The translations under genes and the position numbers were made by a program. From Arthrobacter sp. CJ23 (GTDB taxonomy: Bacteria; Actinomycetota; Actinomycetes; Actinomycetales; Micrococcaceae), in contig NZ_CP102950.1 of assembly GCF_024741795.1 (NCBI RefSeq), forward strand, positions 62,001-126,000: DNA of 64,000 nt. Direction: 5' to 3'. Shown here piece after piece: positions 40,449 to 49,237 of this stretch. Positions within the stretch are counted from its first letter, which is position 1. The number at the start of each line of letters is the position of its first letter. Below the pieces are notes generated by a model. That model made no database searches, had not been told where the DNA came from, and worked only from the letters and a program-made list of their open reading frames with translations.

Positions 40449-41567
40449 ATGGTGTCTTCTGCCCGAGATTCGTCCGCAGGGGCCCAGTCCCTGATCAACT
40501 GGGAACTGGCCGCCTCGACGGCCGCCCGGCTTGCCCCGCCCGGCCCTGCCCTCAGCGCGTCCGAAATCGGCAAGGCGGTGGACAATCTGCGCTTCAATGC
40601 GGACATTTCCGTGCCGCACGTCCACGACATCACCGGCCTTGAGGCCGCCCGCGACCTGCGCGATTCCCACGTCCTGGTGGTGGACCGGGCCTCCTGGGCC
40701 AAGGCCAACACCCAGAGCTTCGCCGTGATGCTCCAGCCTGCCCTGCAGCAGATGATGGAAACGCGGACCTCTGCCCTGAGCCCTGCCGCGGCAAGCGCCA
40801 GCGGGGCCATCACGGGCAGCCAGCTCGGCGCCATCCTGGCGTTCCTGTCGAGCAAGGTCCTGGGCCAGTACGATCCCTTCGCCGCTCTCGCGCCGGAGTC
40901 CAACGCCCCGCCGGCCGGCAGGCTCCTGCTGGTGGCACCCAACATCATCTCCGTGGAGCGCGAACTCAATGTGCATCCGGACGACTTCCGGCTCTGGGTC
41001 TGCCTCCACGAGCAGACGCACCGGGTCCAGTTCGCGGCCGCGCCATGGCTGCGGCACCACATGCTGGACGAGATCGGGAAGCTCAGCGAGCACCTCCTGG
41101 GCAACGTGGACTCCCTGGTGGAGCGGGCCGCTGCCGCCGCCAGGTCCCTGCGCGACCGCACCTCCTCCGGTTCCATGCCGGGCCGCGGCGCCATCCTGGA
41201 CCTCCTGCAGAACCCCGAGGAAAAGGCGTCGCTGTCCCACCTCACCGCCGTCATGAGCCTGCTGGAAGGCCACGCCAACGTGGTGATGGATGCCGTGGAT
41301 TCGAGCATCGTCCCTTCCGTGAAGACCATCCGGCAGCGCTTCAACGAGCGCGGCAAGGACCGTGGCGTGGTGGAGAAGTTCATCCGCAACCTGCTGGGCC
41401 TGGACGCCAAGATGCGCCAGTACACCGACGGCGCCAAGTTCGTCCGCGAAGTGGTGGCCGTGGCCGGCATGGAGGGCTTCAACCGCGTCTGGGAGTCTCC
41501 CGAGCACCTCCCCACGGAAGAGGAAATCCACGATTCCCGGCGGTGGCTCGAGCGGATGGGGCTGTGA
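40449..41567 (+). CDS. zinc-dependent metalloprotease-like protein (DUF2342)
   Basis: The 372-residue protein has the DUF2342 signature with a HExxH-type motif in LWVCLHEQTHRVQFAAAPWL and LEGHANVVMDAVDS, plus RVWESPEHLPTEEEI near the end. The family was once annotated as F420-biosynthesis-associated; its substrate is unknown. The stop overlaps the start of tilS (GTGA), so the two are co-translated. Confidence 0.9.
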   Translation: MVSSARDSSAGAQSLINWELAASTAARLAPPGPALSASEIGKAVDNLRFNADISVPHVHDITGLEAARDLRDSHVLVVDRASWAKANTQSFAVMLQPALQQMMETRTSALSPAAASASGAITGSQLGAILAFLSSKVLGQYDPFAALAPESNAPPAGRLLLVAPNIISVERELNVHPDDFRLWVCLHEQTHRVQFAAAPWLRHHMLDEIGKLSEHLLGNVDSLVERAAAAARSLRDRTSSGSMPGRGAILDLLQNPEEKASLSHLTAVMSLLEGHANVVMDAVDSSIVPSVKTIRQRFNERGKDRGVVEKFIRNLLGLDAKMRQYTDGAKFVREVVAVAGMEGFNRVWESPEHLPTEEEIHDSRRWLERMGL

Positions 41568-42712
41568 GCGGCGGCGTACCCAGGGGAGGCGTACCCAAAG
41601 GATCCAGCGGGGGACTGAGCAGCGGTCGACGCCGGCCGGGGCGCCTGGCGCCCGTCGTCGGCAAGGCGCGCAAGATGTTGCAGAACGCGCTCGCCGACGC
41701 CGGCTACCCGGAACGGGTGCTGGTGGCCTGCAGCGGCGGCCCCGATTCCCTGGCCCTGGCAGCCGTGGCCGCCTACTTCGCCCGCCGCGGCCACGTGGAC
41801 GGCCGCCCGGTGTCCGTGGCCGCCGTCGTGGTTGACCACCAGCTGCAGCCCGGCTCGGCCGACGTGGCCGCGCGTGCCGTCCGGACCCTGGAAGACCTTG
41901 GCCTTGCGCCCGTGCAGCTGCGCACCGTGGAGGTCGCGTCCACCGGATTCGGCCCGGAGGCCGCCGCACGCGATGCCCGGCACGCGGCCCTGGACGCCGC
42001 TGCCGAGGAACTCGGCTGCCAGGCCATCCTGCTGGGCCACACCCTGGACGACCAGGCCGAACAGGTGCTGCTGGGCCTGGCCCGCGGCTCCGGGACCCGT
42101 TCCCTCGCCGGTATGCGCCCTGCCCGCGGGCGGCTCCTTCGCCCGTTCCTGGGCCTGCGGCGCGAGGAAACCCTGGACATCTGCGAGGCCGAGGAACTCG
42201 ATCCCTGGCACGATCCCAGCAATGCCGATCCTGCCTTCGCCCGCTCCCGGACCCGCGTGGAGGTCATGCCCGTCCTCGAGGAAAAGCTGGGGCCCGGCGT
42301 CGCCGAATCCCTGGCCCGCACGGCCGCCATCCTGCAGCAGGACGCCGATTTCCTCGAAGACATGGCGAAAGACACATATGAGGCGCTCAGGCAGCGCATG
42401 GACGATGGTGTCTGGCTGCCCGAGGACGCCGTCCGGGACCTCGCGCCGGCACTCAGGTTCCGGGTCATCGCCAAGGCAGCGGCCGACGTCGGCGGGCAAC
42501 AACCGGGGTACGGGCGCCTTCAGGCGGCCGAAGCGCTGCTGCGCCGGCAGGGTTCGGCGGGGCCGGTGGAGCTGCCCGGGCACGTGGGCGTGTACCGTCT
42601 CTCGCTCAGCGATTTGGAGCAGGAACAGGCCCTGGCGGGCCCCGGGGTTCCCCGGGAGGCCGCCCGCTGTGGGAAGCTAGTATTCCGGCATCAAAAACCG
42701 CCCCAACAGTAG
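41564..42712 (+). CDS. tilS: tRNA(Ile)-lysidine synthetase
   Basis: The 382-residue protein has the PP-loop [16 protein letters not shown] near residue 50, [20 protein letters not shown] and [15 protein letters not shown], as in TilS, which makes lysidine at C34 of tRNA(Ile) with CAU anticodon and so sets AUA decoding. GTG 41564 overlaps the upstream stop by four bases. The first 25 residues are Gly/Arg-rich and variable. Confidence 0.92.
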   Translation: MSGGVPRGGVPKGSSGGLSSGRRRPGRLAPVVGKARKMLQNALADAGYPERVLVACSGGPDSLALAAVAAYFARRGHVDGRPVSVAAVVVDHQLQPGSADVAARAVRTLEDLGLAPVQLRTVEVASTGFGPEAAARDARHAALDAAAEELGCQAILLGHTLDDQAEQVLLGLARGSGTRSLAGMRPARGRLLRPFLGLRREETLDICEAEELDPWHDPSNADPAFARSRTRVEVMPVLEEKLGPGVAESLARTAAILQQDADFLEDMAKDTYEALRQRMDDGVWLPEDAVRDLAPALRFRVIAKAAADVGGQQPGYGRLQAAEALLRRQGSAGPVELPGHVGVYRLSLSDLEQEQALAGPGVPREAARCGKLVFRHQKPPQQ

Positions 42713-42741
42713 CCGCACCCGCATCAACACAGGAGCCATTG

Positions 42742-43293
42742 GTGGATTCAAACGACGTTCAGGCAGATCTCAAGCACGTTCTCTACACCAAAGAGCAGAT
42801 CCAGAACCGCATCGCTGAGCTGGCCGCACAGATCGACAAGGACTACGCAGGCCGTGACATCCTGATCGTGGGTGTCCTCAAGGGCGCCGTCATGGTCATG
42901 GCAGACCTCGCCCGCGCACTGCACAGCCACGTCAGCATGGACTGGATGGCAGTGTCCTCCTACGGCTCCGGCACCCAGTCCTCGGGCGTGGTGCGGATCC
43001 TCAAGGACCTCGATACCGACCTCATGGGCAAGGACGTCCTGATCGTCGAGGACATCATCGACTCCGGCCTGACCCTCTCCTGGCTCAAGTCCAACCTGGA
43101 ATCCCGCGGCACCGCCAGCGTGGAAATCTGCACGGCCTTCCGCAAGCCGACCGCGGCCAAGGTGGAAATCGACGTCAAGTACGTCGGTTACGACATCCCG
43201 AACGAATTCGTGGTGGGCTACGGCCTGGACTACGCCGAGAAGTACCGCAACCTGGACTTCGTCGGCACCCTGGCTCCGCACGTCTACGAGTAG
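42742..43293 (+). CDS. hpt: hypoxanthine phosphoribosyltransferase
   Basis: The 183-residue protein has the PRPP-binding motif [31 protein letters not shown] and a C-terminal [15 protein letters not shown], as in bacterial Hpt. It salvages hypoxanthine and guanine. GTG 42742 has AGGAG 6 nt upstream. In related genomes ftsH follows directly; here 14 kb of fructan genes intervene. Confidence 0.95.
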   Translation: MDSNDVQADLKHVLYTKEQIQNRIAELAAQIDKDYAGRDILIVGVLKGAVMVMADLARALHSHVSMDWMAVSSYGSGTQSSGVVRILKDLDTDLMGKDVLIVEDIIDSGLTLSWLKSNLESRGTASVEICTAFRKPTAAKVEIDVKYVGYDIPNEFVVGYGLDYAEKYRNLDFVGTLAPHVYE

Positions 43294-43320
43294 ACCCCAC
43301 AGTTTCCGGCGCCACGCGCG

Positions 43321-43352
43321 AAAGGCGGCCTCCCTTGGGAGGCCGCCTTTGC
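43321..43352. terminator. strong terminator after hpt
   Basis: AAAGGCGGCCTCCC, TT, GGGAGGCCGCCTTT: a perfect 14-bp stem ending in T, 27 bp after the hpt stop. It insulates hpt from the leftward GH32 gene. Confidence 0.88.
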
Positions 43353-43380
43353 TGTTAACGCCGGCTTCGGGTGGGGACCG

Positions 43381-45966
43381 TCAGCCGCCCCACATGGCCT
43401 GGTTCAGGGGAGTCACCGTCATGCTTTCGAGCCGCGCGGTTCCTCCCTCGGAGAAGACCGAGATGGTGTTCGCACCAGCGGCTGGGAAGACCTGGTCCGT
43501 GATGGTCGTCAGGCCGTCCTGGGCGAAGAGCTCCACGGATGCACGGTCCACGTACAGGCGCAGGTGGAGCCGGCCATTGATCAACTCGACGCGCGCGTCC
43601 TCCACGGAACTGAAGGCCGGATGGAAGCCCTCGTTGCCGGAGTTGGTCCTGTCCAGGGAAAGGCGGGTGGTCGATGGTGAGTAGCTGATCCGGGTTGATT
43701 CGCTGGCGTTTCCGAGCACCTTCAGGCCGAACGACGACGCCGTGCCAGGAGAGAACTCGGCATCGATCTGAACCACGTCCCCCGTGACCGGAAGCGTGGT
43801 GGTTCCCGGCGCTATGTCCTGGGCAGATGCCGTGTATGTCGCGGCCGTGTTCTTCAGCGCGTCCGCCTGGGACACCACCTGCTGCCGCAACCTTGGGCCT
43901 GCAGGCGTCTGGGTCAGGACGACTTCACGCGGCAGGGCCATGGTTCCGCGCCAGGTGGTGGTGGGGGTGTTCTGGCCGTAGTCCCAGTTGTTCATCCAGC
44001 CCAGCATGATGCGCTTGCCGCCCGGAGCATTGTTGAAGGACACCGTGGCGTAGTAGTCCCTTCCCCAGTCCAGCCAGTCGTGCGGCTCAAGGCGGGATTC
44101 GTCCGAGGAGACAAACTCATCGGCCAGGATGTGCCCCCACCCGCCGCGGTTGTTGTCCACGATCCGGATGGTGGCCTGGCTGCCCTTGTAGGCGCTGACG
44201 TCCCAGGCGGTCCATGCCAGGTGTTCGCTGTTCGCGCCGCTTGCACTGCGGACAGTATGGCCGTTGACCACCAGGTTCACCGTGGTTTCGCTGCTCCGGG
44301 CCTTGGCCGGTTCCGAACCAAGGACCATGTTGTCCAGGGTCAGGTGCCCCCATGTGCCCGTTGCGTTGTCCACGATCCGGATGCGGGCGATCTGGCCGTA
44401 CCAGGGGGAGACGTCCCAGTTCTTCCAGTTCAGGTCTCCCGAATTGGCGCCGCTTGTGGTGCGGACCGGCACGCCGCCCACCAGCAGTTCCACCTGGAGT
44501 TGCCCGTCGGTCCGATCGCCGCCGCCCAGGAGGAAGCCGATGTTGGTGTTGGTCAGGTAGAACTCGGGCGACGTGATGGTGCCGACGTTGTTGTCCTGGT
44601 ACGGGCCGCCCTCGAAGGTGTTGATCCGCTTCCCGATGGCGAATTCACCGCCCGACGTCGAGGGGTTGAGTGCCGCCTGGAAGTCGCCGGTGAGCTGCCA
44701 GCCGGCTTGGGTGAGCGTTCCGGGGTAGTCGAAGCCGTCGAACAGCAGGTAGCCCGGAGGGGCCTGGTTTCCCGACTGCTGGCCGGTCTCCTGCGGGTGC
44801 TTACCGCCGCCCACCAGGAAGTTGAGGTAGTCCTTGTCCACGGTGAAGGGTGCCGATTCCATGGTGCCCACGGGCACGTCTCCGCCATGGAAGCTGTTCA
44901 CCAGCCCGGCCCCGATGTTGCCTGCGACTGCCATCTGTCCCGCAAGGTTTCCGGCGGCAGGGGCGCTTCCCCAGGGGCCCGAACTGTTCGACGGATCGTT
45001 CTGGACATTCCATCCGCTGTAATTGCCTCCGTTGAAACCGGCAAGGACGTTGCCGGGTGGAAGCTGATCGGCGGGATCGATGTTCTCCGCGGTGAACGAT
45101 GTGCCGTTGAAGGTCCCGACGAAGTACTGCCCGCCGCTGCCGCCGGCCACGGCGCCCGGGTTGATGTTCACGGCGAGGACCCATTTGATGTTGTTCGGGT
45201 CCCCGTCCACGGCGAGGGGGAAGAGGTCCGGGCATTCCCATTGCCCGCCGAAGGCATTTGCCGGTCCGAAGTCGTCCAGGTAGGTCCAGTCCTTCAGGTT
45301 GCTGCTCTTATAGAAGAGGACCCGGTGCTCGTCGGCTTCCACCGCGGCCATCACCCAGTAGGGGCCGCCGGCTCCGTCGTACCAGAACACCTTGGGGTCG
45401 CGGAAGCCGGAGGTGTTTCGGTTGAGGACCGGGTTGCTGCCGTACTTGGTCCAGTTTTGCCCGTCGTCGGTACTGTACGCCAGCGACTGCGCCTGCTTGC
45501 CGGCCAGAGTCGGGTGGGCGCCGGTGTAATTGCTCGTGTACACGGCAACCAGGGGCGGGTTCTGCAGGGTCCCGAACCCGCTGCTGTTCAGGGTGTCCAC
45601 CACCACGGACCCGGAGAAGATCTCCTCAATGACGTCGTTTCCGTTGAAACCGCGCGGGATGGCGAGCGGTTGTTCCTGCCAGTGGATCAGGTCGGTGGAG
45701 GAAGCATGGCCCCAGCTCATGTTCCCCCACCCCGTTCCCTCAGGGTTGTACTGGTAGTACATGTGGTACTTGCCGTTGTGGTAGACGAGCCCATTGGGGT
45801 CATTCATCCAGTTGGCCTCCGGCGTGTAATGGAGATAGGGCCGGTATTGCTGAGTCGCCGGATCCGGGTCGGTGGCCCGGGCAGCGTTCGTTGCGATGGC
45901 GAAGGAGGCAGCGGTCAGGGCCACGGCCGTCCCGAGTGACAGCAATGCTTTGGTGCGTCTGGTCAT
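43381..45966 (-). CDS. exported GH32 exo-fructanase (levanase/inulinase) with nested CBM66-like modules
   Basis: The 861-residue protein has a Sec signal peptide (about 1-32) and a GH32 five-blade propeller with nucleophile Asp56 in WMNDPNG, Asp190 in FRDP and acid/base Glu244 in ECPDLF. The propeller is interrupted at about residue 300 by some 320 residues of beta-sandwich modules of CBM66 type (LGGGDRTDGQLQVELLVGG, GTWGHLTLDNMV; VNLVVNGHTVRSASGANSE, GGWGHILADEFV), and resumes at DWLDWGRDYYATVSF. CBM66 binds fructan chain ends, so levan or inulin is the probable substrate. ATG 45966 has GAAAGG upstream. Confidence 0.88.
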   Translation of the reverse strand: MTRRTKALLSLGTAVALTAASFAIATNAARATDPDPATQQYRPYLHYTPEANWMNDPNGLVYHNGKYHMYYQYNPEGTGWGNMSWGHASSTDLIHWQEQPLAIPRGFNGNDVIEEIFSGSVVVDTLNSSGFGTLQNPPLVAVYTSNYTGAHPTLAGKQAQSLAYSTDDGQNWTKYGSNPVLNRNTSGFRDPKVFWYDGAGGPYWVMAAVEADEHRVLFYKSSNLKDWTYLDDFGPANAFGGQWECPDLFPLAVDGDPNNIKWVLAVNINPGAVAGGSGGQYFVGTFNGTSFTAENIDPADQLPPGNVLAGFNGGNYSGWNVQNDPSNSSGPWGSAPAAGNLAGQMAVAGNIGAGLVNSFHGGDVPVGTMESAPFTVDKDYLNFLVGGGKHPQETGQQSGNQAPPGYLLFDGFDYPGTLTQAGWQLTGDFQAALNPSTSGGEFAIGKRINTFEGGPYQDNNVGTITSPEFYLTNTNIGFLLGGGDRTDGQLQVELLVGGVPVRTTSGANSGDLNWKNWDVSPWYGQIARIRIVDNATGTWGHLTLDNMVLGSEPAKARSSETTVNLVVNGHTVRSASGANSEHLAWTAWDVSAYKGSQATIRIVDNNRGGWGHILADEFVSSDESRLEPHDWLDWGRDYYATVSFNNAPGGKRIMLGWMNNWDYGQNTPTTTWRGTMALPREVVLTQTPAGPRLRQQVVSQADALKNTAATYTASAQDIAPGTTTLPVTGDVVQIDAEFSPGTASSFGLKVLGNASESTRISYSPSTTRLSLDRTNSGNEGFHPAFSSVEDARVELINGRLHLRLYVDRASVELFAQDGLTTITDQVFPAAGANTISVFSEGGTARLESMTVTPLNQAMWGG

Positions 45967-46040
45967 CTTTGACAGACCTTTCAAGAGTGCTTGCCTTGCA
46001 GTACATCGAAATGCAGTTGAGCGAAGGTGCAGTACAGCGA

Positions 46041-46086
46041 ACGACGACGGCGGACGTCACCTTGGGGCGGCGTCCGCCGTCGTCGT
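46041..46086. terminator. hairpin terminator, CGACGGCGG family
   Basis: ACGACGACGGCGGACG and CGTCCGCCGTCGTCGT form a perfect 16-bp stem between the GH91 gene and the GH32 gene, so the latter may have its own promoter or depend on read-through. Confidence 0.8.
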
Positions 46087-46125
46087 GGTTCTTGCCGCTA
46101 TGCGGCCGGTGTCATGGTGCCGCGG

Positions 46126-47331
46126 CTAGGGCGTGGCCCTGAACGAGTAGCTGCTCTGATAGGGCTCGAACTGGCTCTGCGTGCCGCTGTCCAGGACCTT
46201 GGTCCCCGAGGTGGAGGAGTCCAGGACGACCGTCTTCACTGCCACGGAGGCCACTGTGTTGTTGGCGGCGATGTAGTTGTTGTTTCCGGAAGCCACCAGG
46301 ATGATGGTGGGGGTCTGTCCCGACGGCGTGACGGAGGCGGACGGGACGTCGTAGCTGAAGTGGTTTCCCGTCACCGTGTTGGAACCTCCGGCGATGTGCA
46401 CCAGGCCGAAGAGGTCGTCCAGGCCGTTGTTGTAGGGCTTGAGCGGATCGAAGGGTTCCATCTGGCGCAGGAAATGGTTGGCCCCGATCAGGTTTTCCGT
46501 GCAGCTGCCCTCGAAGTTCACCATGCCGGGGTAGAACGCGTGGAAGCGGTTGGACGTGATCGTGGAGCGCGTGCAGTTCTTGAAGTGGACGCTGCTCTTG
46601 CCGCGCGGGAAGACGTTGTTCCCGGACACCAGCAGCCCCATGTGGCCCTCGGCGTAGATCGAGAAGCCCACGTAGCCGGCGCCGATCAGGTTGTCCGTGA
46701 CCTTCGAGGCCTGCCCTGAGCCCGGCAACTCGATGCAGCTGCCGCATTCGGCCAGGAAATTGCCGCTCACGCTCAGCGCGTCCGTATCCCAGACCACCAG
46801 GCCATGTTCCAGGTAGACCATTCCCATGCCCTCGATCCGGCAGGAATCGTTGGCGGAGTCGAAACGGATTCCGGTCTTGCCGTTGACGTAGGAGTTCTGG
46901 TTGGAGCCGAAGGACACGCCGTCGAGGCAGAAGTTCTGGAACACGATGGAGCTCAGGCGCGGATCTCCCGTGCGGTACACGCGGAAGGCCTCGTTGTTGC
47001 CGTCGGTGTTCTCCACGCGGATCCGGCTACCGCCCGGGTTGATTTCGTGCCAGCCCGAGGTGCTGCCGGCGTTGTAGCGGATGCTCAGGGACGTGAAGCC
47101 ATGGCCGGAGCCACGGATGGTCAGGTAGCTGATGTCGATGTTGACGCGGGTCTTCAGGGAGTAGTCTCCCGGCGGGATGTAGACAACGGCGCCGGGCTTG
47201 GAGGCCTGGCTGGTCTGCTGGGACTTCACATCGGCAATGATGCTGTTGATGATCAGGCCGATGTCGTTGTAGGGCGTGGCCGTCGGGTTTCCTGGAACGG
47301 ACCAGGTGGTGACGTCGTAAACGGTGGTCAA
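46126..47331 (-). CDS. GH91 inulin fructotransferase-type enzyme
   Basis: The 401-residue right-handed beta-helix protein matches inulin fructotransferase along its length: VYDVTTW, YNDIGLIINSIIADVKSQQT, PGAVVYIPPGDYSLKTRVNI, GSGHGF, FQNFCLDGVSF and SYVNGKTGIR. The catalytic pair expected for GH91 is present with the correct 11-residue offset, Asp184 and Glu195 (DALSVSGNFLAE). Such enzymes release difructose anhydride III from inulin. Start TTG 47331 has GAGGAG 8 nt upstream, and an in-frame stop lies just before it, so the protein has no signal peptide although known enzymes of this type are secreted. An orphan Tat leader lies upstream. Confidence 0.85.
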   Translation of the reverse strand: MTTVYDVTTWSVPGNPTATPYNDIGLIINSIIADVKSQQTSQASKPGAVVYIPPGDYSLKTRVNIDISYLTIRGSGHGFTSLSIRYNAGSTSGWHEINPGGSRIRVENTDGNNEAFRVYRTGDPRLSSIVFQNFCLDGVSFGSNQNSYVNGKTGIRFDSANDSCRIEGMGMVYLEHGLVVWDTDALSVSGNFLAECGSCIELPGSGQASKVTDNLIGAGYVGFSIYAEGHMGLLVSGNNVFPRGKSSVHFKNCTRSTITSNRFHAFYPGMVNFEGSCTENLIGANHFLRQMEPFDPLKPYNNGLDDLFGLVHIAGGSNTVTGNHFSYDVPSASVTPSGQTPTIILVASGNNNYIAANNTVASVAVKTVVLDSSTSGTKVLDSGTQSQFEPYQSSYSFRATP

Positions 47332-47417
47332 AGCAGGTTCTCCTCACATCTTTGGGGGTGAAGCGTTTTGGACCTGGCCCGGATGTCCGGACCCGGAACG
47401 GGTCGATCCGAAGTCCG

Positions 47418-47618
47418 TCAGAGGACTCCGATGATGCCGCGGTGCCCGGAAGCCGGCAGCCGCCCGCCGGCGTCGGGCGCTGTGCGGTGACCGGGATCCG
47501 GGGCAGTCCGGGCAGCGGCCTGGGTACTTGAAGCGACGACGACGGCGACCGCCGCCAGGGCTGCCGATGCCGTGCGGAGCAGGGTCCTGCGGCTCGGTTG
47601 GTACGGGCTGGGGTGCAA
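47418..47618 (-). CDS. orphan twin-arginine signal peptide ORF
   Basis: TTG 47618 with AAGGAGG 5 nt upstream opens a 66-codon frame with a Tat-type leader: SRRTLLR, a hydrophobic core ASAALAAVAVVVA and AQ/TQAAA cleavage region, then a short polar tail ending in a stop at 47418. It lies 87 bp upstream of the GH91 start in a different frame. It looks like the leader of a secreted fructotransferase now separated from its enzyme by frame disruption. It could alternatively be a short leader peptide of no further function. Confidence 0.5.
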   Translation of the reverse strand: MHPSPYQPSRRTLLRTASAALAAVAVVVASSTQAAARTAPDPGHRTAPDAGGRLPASGHRGIIGVL

Positions 47619-47694
47619 AGGGCCCTCCTTGGGTGGTGTGTGTGCCTGGAACGCGGCGGCCTGCCAAAAAGCTGCCAAAGCGGCCAAAATATGC

Positions 47695-47707
47695 CAAAAC
47701 GATTTTG
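47695..47707. promoter_or_regulatory. operator-like motif, leftward operon
   Basis: CAAAACGATTTTG, sharing CAAAACGATTTT with the site at 47830-47841. It is preceded by three GCCAAA blocks at 9-11 bp spacing (47663, 47674, 47683; the fourth, 47693, runs into the motif). It is a likely LacI-family binding region for the GH91-GH32 genes. Confidence 0.5.
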
Positions 47708-47780
47708 CGGCTGCCGTCGATCACAGTAGGGCCGGAATCGTGCGGCAGTCAAGACCCCGAAAACTCTTCCAAAGTGACGC

Positions 47781-47810
47781 TTGACACGCTCTTCGGATTG
47801 GGTTTAGTGT
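47781..47810 (+). promoter_or_regulatory. promoter of the fructan ABC importer operon
   Basis: TTGACA (47781-47786), 18 nt, TAGTGT (47805-47810), upstream of the solute-binding protein gene. The predicted start of transcription falls directly before the palindrome at 47821-47837, so repressor binding would block initiation. Confidence 0.55.
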
Positions 47811-47820
47811 TTGAGCCAAG

Positions 47821-47837
47821 TCGTTTTGGCAAAACGA
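47821..47837. promoter_or_regulatory. LacI-type operator
   Basis: TCGTTTTGGCAAAACGA is a 17-bp palindrome with 8-bp arms around one central base, located just after the predicted start of transcription. Two LacI-family regulators are encoded in the same island. Confidence 0.65.
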
Positions 47838-47894
47838 TTTTTCACCCCGAAACAGTCTCGCCATCCCGTTCCGAGAGAAAGTGAGTCGACAGCG

Positions 47895-49172
47895 ATGTCA
47901 GCTCGAAAGACCATCTCCAAGCTCGCCTCCATCGGCGGCATCTGCACGGCAGTCGCCCTCACGGCGACTGCATGCGGCGCAGGGGGCCCGGCGTCGTCGG
48001 GAAGCGCTGCAAGCTCCATCAATGTCCTCGTCGAAGCCGGCGGCCACGCCGAACTCACCGGCATCGCCGAGCAGTGCAAGAAGGACACCGGCATCGACGT
48101 CAACTTCGTCGAACTGCCCTACGACGGCCTGTTCAACAGGCTCTCCAGCGAATTCTCCTCCGGCGCCGTTTCCTTCGACGTCGCCGCCCTGGACTCAGTC
48201 TGGCTCCCCAGCTTCAAGGACGCCGTCCAGCCGATCGACGAGCTCTTCACCGATGAGGCCAAGAAGGACATCTTCCCGGCGCTCGTCAAGGAAGCCAACG
48301 TGGATGGCCACTACATCGGCATGCCCGCGTGGACCAACGCCGAGATCATCCTCTACCGCAAGGACCTCTTCGAAGACGCAGCCAACAAGGCCGGCTTCAA
48401 GGCCAAATACGGCTACGATCTCGCGGCACCCACCACCTGGAAGCAGTACCAGGACATCTCCGAGTTCTTCACCAAGGACGGCATGTACGGCACGGACGTC
48501 AAGGGTGCCGTGGAAACCGAATGGATGGCCCACGTCCTCCAGGCCGGGTCTCCCATGGTCCTGGATGCCAACAACAACGTGGTGATCGACAATGCCGCCC
48601 ACAAGGAGGCACTCGACTTCTACACGAGCCTGTCCAAGTCGGCCCCCCCGGGCGCCGCTCAGGTTGACTGGGCCGCCGCGCAGAACCTGTTCAACCAGGG
48701 CAAGACCGTCATGACCCGCTTCTGGGCACACGCCTACCGGCAGATCCCCAAGGACGCCCCGGTGTACGGCAAGGTGGGCACCGCAGCCATGATCGGCGGC
48801 TCCGCCGGCGTCGCAGGCGTCCCCGGACCGTGGTACCTCTCGGTCCCCAAGGCCACCAAGAACGCGGACAACGCCAAGAAGTTCGTCAAGTGCGCCTACG
48901 AGCACAACAGCATGGGCATCGAATCCAGCCTGGGCCTCGCGGCACGTATCTCGGCCTTCGAGAAGTACCAGGACAAGCCCGGCTATGAGAGCTTCAAGCC
49001 GCTCATCGAAACGCTCAATGCCAAGGCCACGGCAACCCGCCCGGCCACGGCCAAGTGGCAGCAGATCGTGGACACCGTCCTGATCCCCACGCTGCAGAAG
49101 TCGGTGGCCGGCGGCGACAGCAAGGCCCTCCTGAGCGAGGCCAAGACCCAGGTCCAGGCGCTCCTCAAGTAA
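47895..49172 (+). CDS. sugar ABC transporter substrate-binding lipoprotein
   Basis: The 425-residue protein has a lipoprotein signal (AVALTATACGAG with the modified Cys near residue 30) and a type 1 extracellular solute-binding fold: SFDVAALDSVWLPSF, GHYIGMPAWTNAEIILYRKD, PTTWKQYQDISEFF. It probably binds oligofructosides or difructose anhydride. ATG 47895 precedes a normal signal peptide. It is first in the importer operon, under the promoter/operator at 47781-47837. Confidence 0.9.
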   Translation: MSARKTISKLASIGGICTAVALTATACGAGGPASSGSAASSINVLVEAGGHAELTGIAEQCKKDTGIDVNFVELPYDGLFNRLSSEFSSGAVSFDVAALDSVWLPSFKDAVQPIDELFTDEAKKDIFPALVKEANVDGHYIGMPAWTNAEIILYRKDLFEDAANKAGFKAKYGYDLAAPTTWKQYQDISEFFTKDGMYGTDVKGAVETEWMAHVLQAGSPMVLDANNNVVIDNAAHKEALDFYTSLSKSAPPGAAQVDWAAAQNLFNQGKTVMTRFWAHAYRQIPKDAPVYGKVGTAAMIGGSAGVAGVPGPWYLSVPKATKNADNAKKFVKCAYEHNSMGIESSLGLAARISAFEKYQDKPGYESFKPLIETLNAKATATRPATAKWQQIVDTVLIPTLQKSVAGGDSKALLSEAKTQVQALLK

Positions 49173-49237
49173 GACACCGCGGCCGGCACCGGCATCAGCC
49201 GTGCCGGCCGCGGACCCAACCAGCGGAAGAGAACCCC

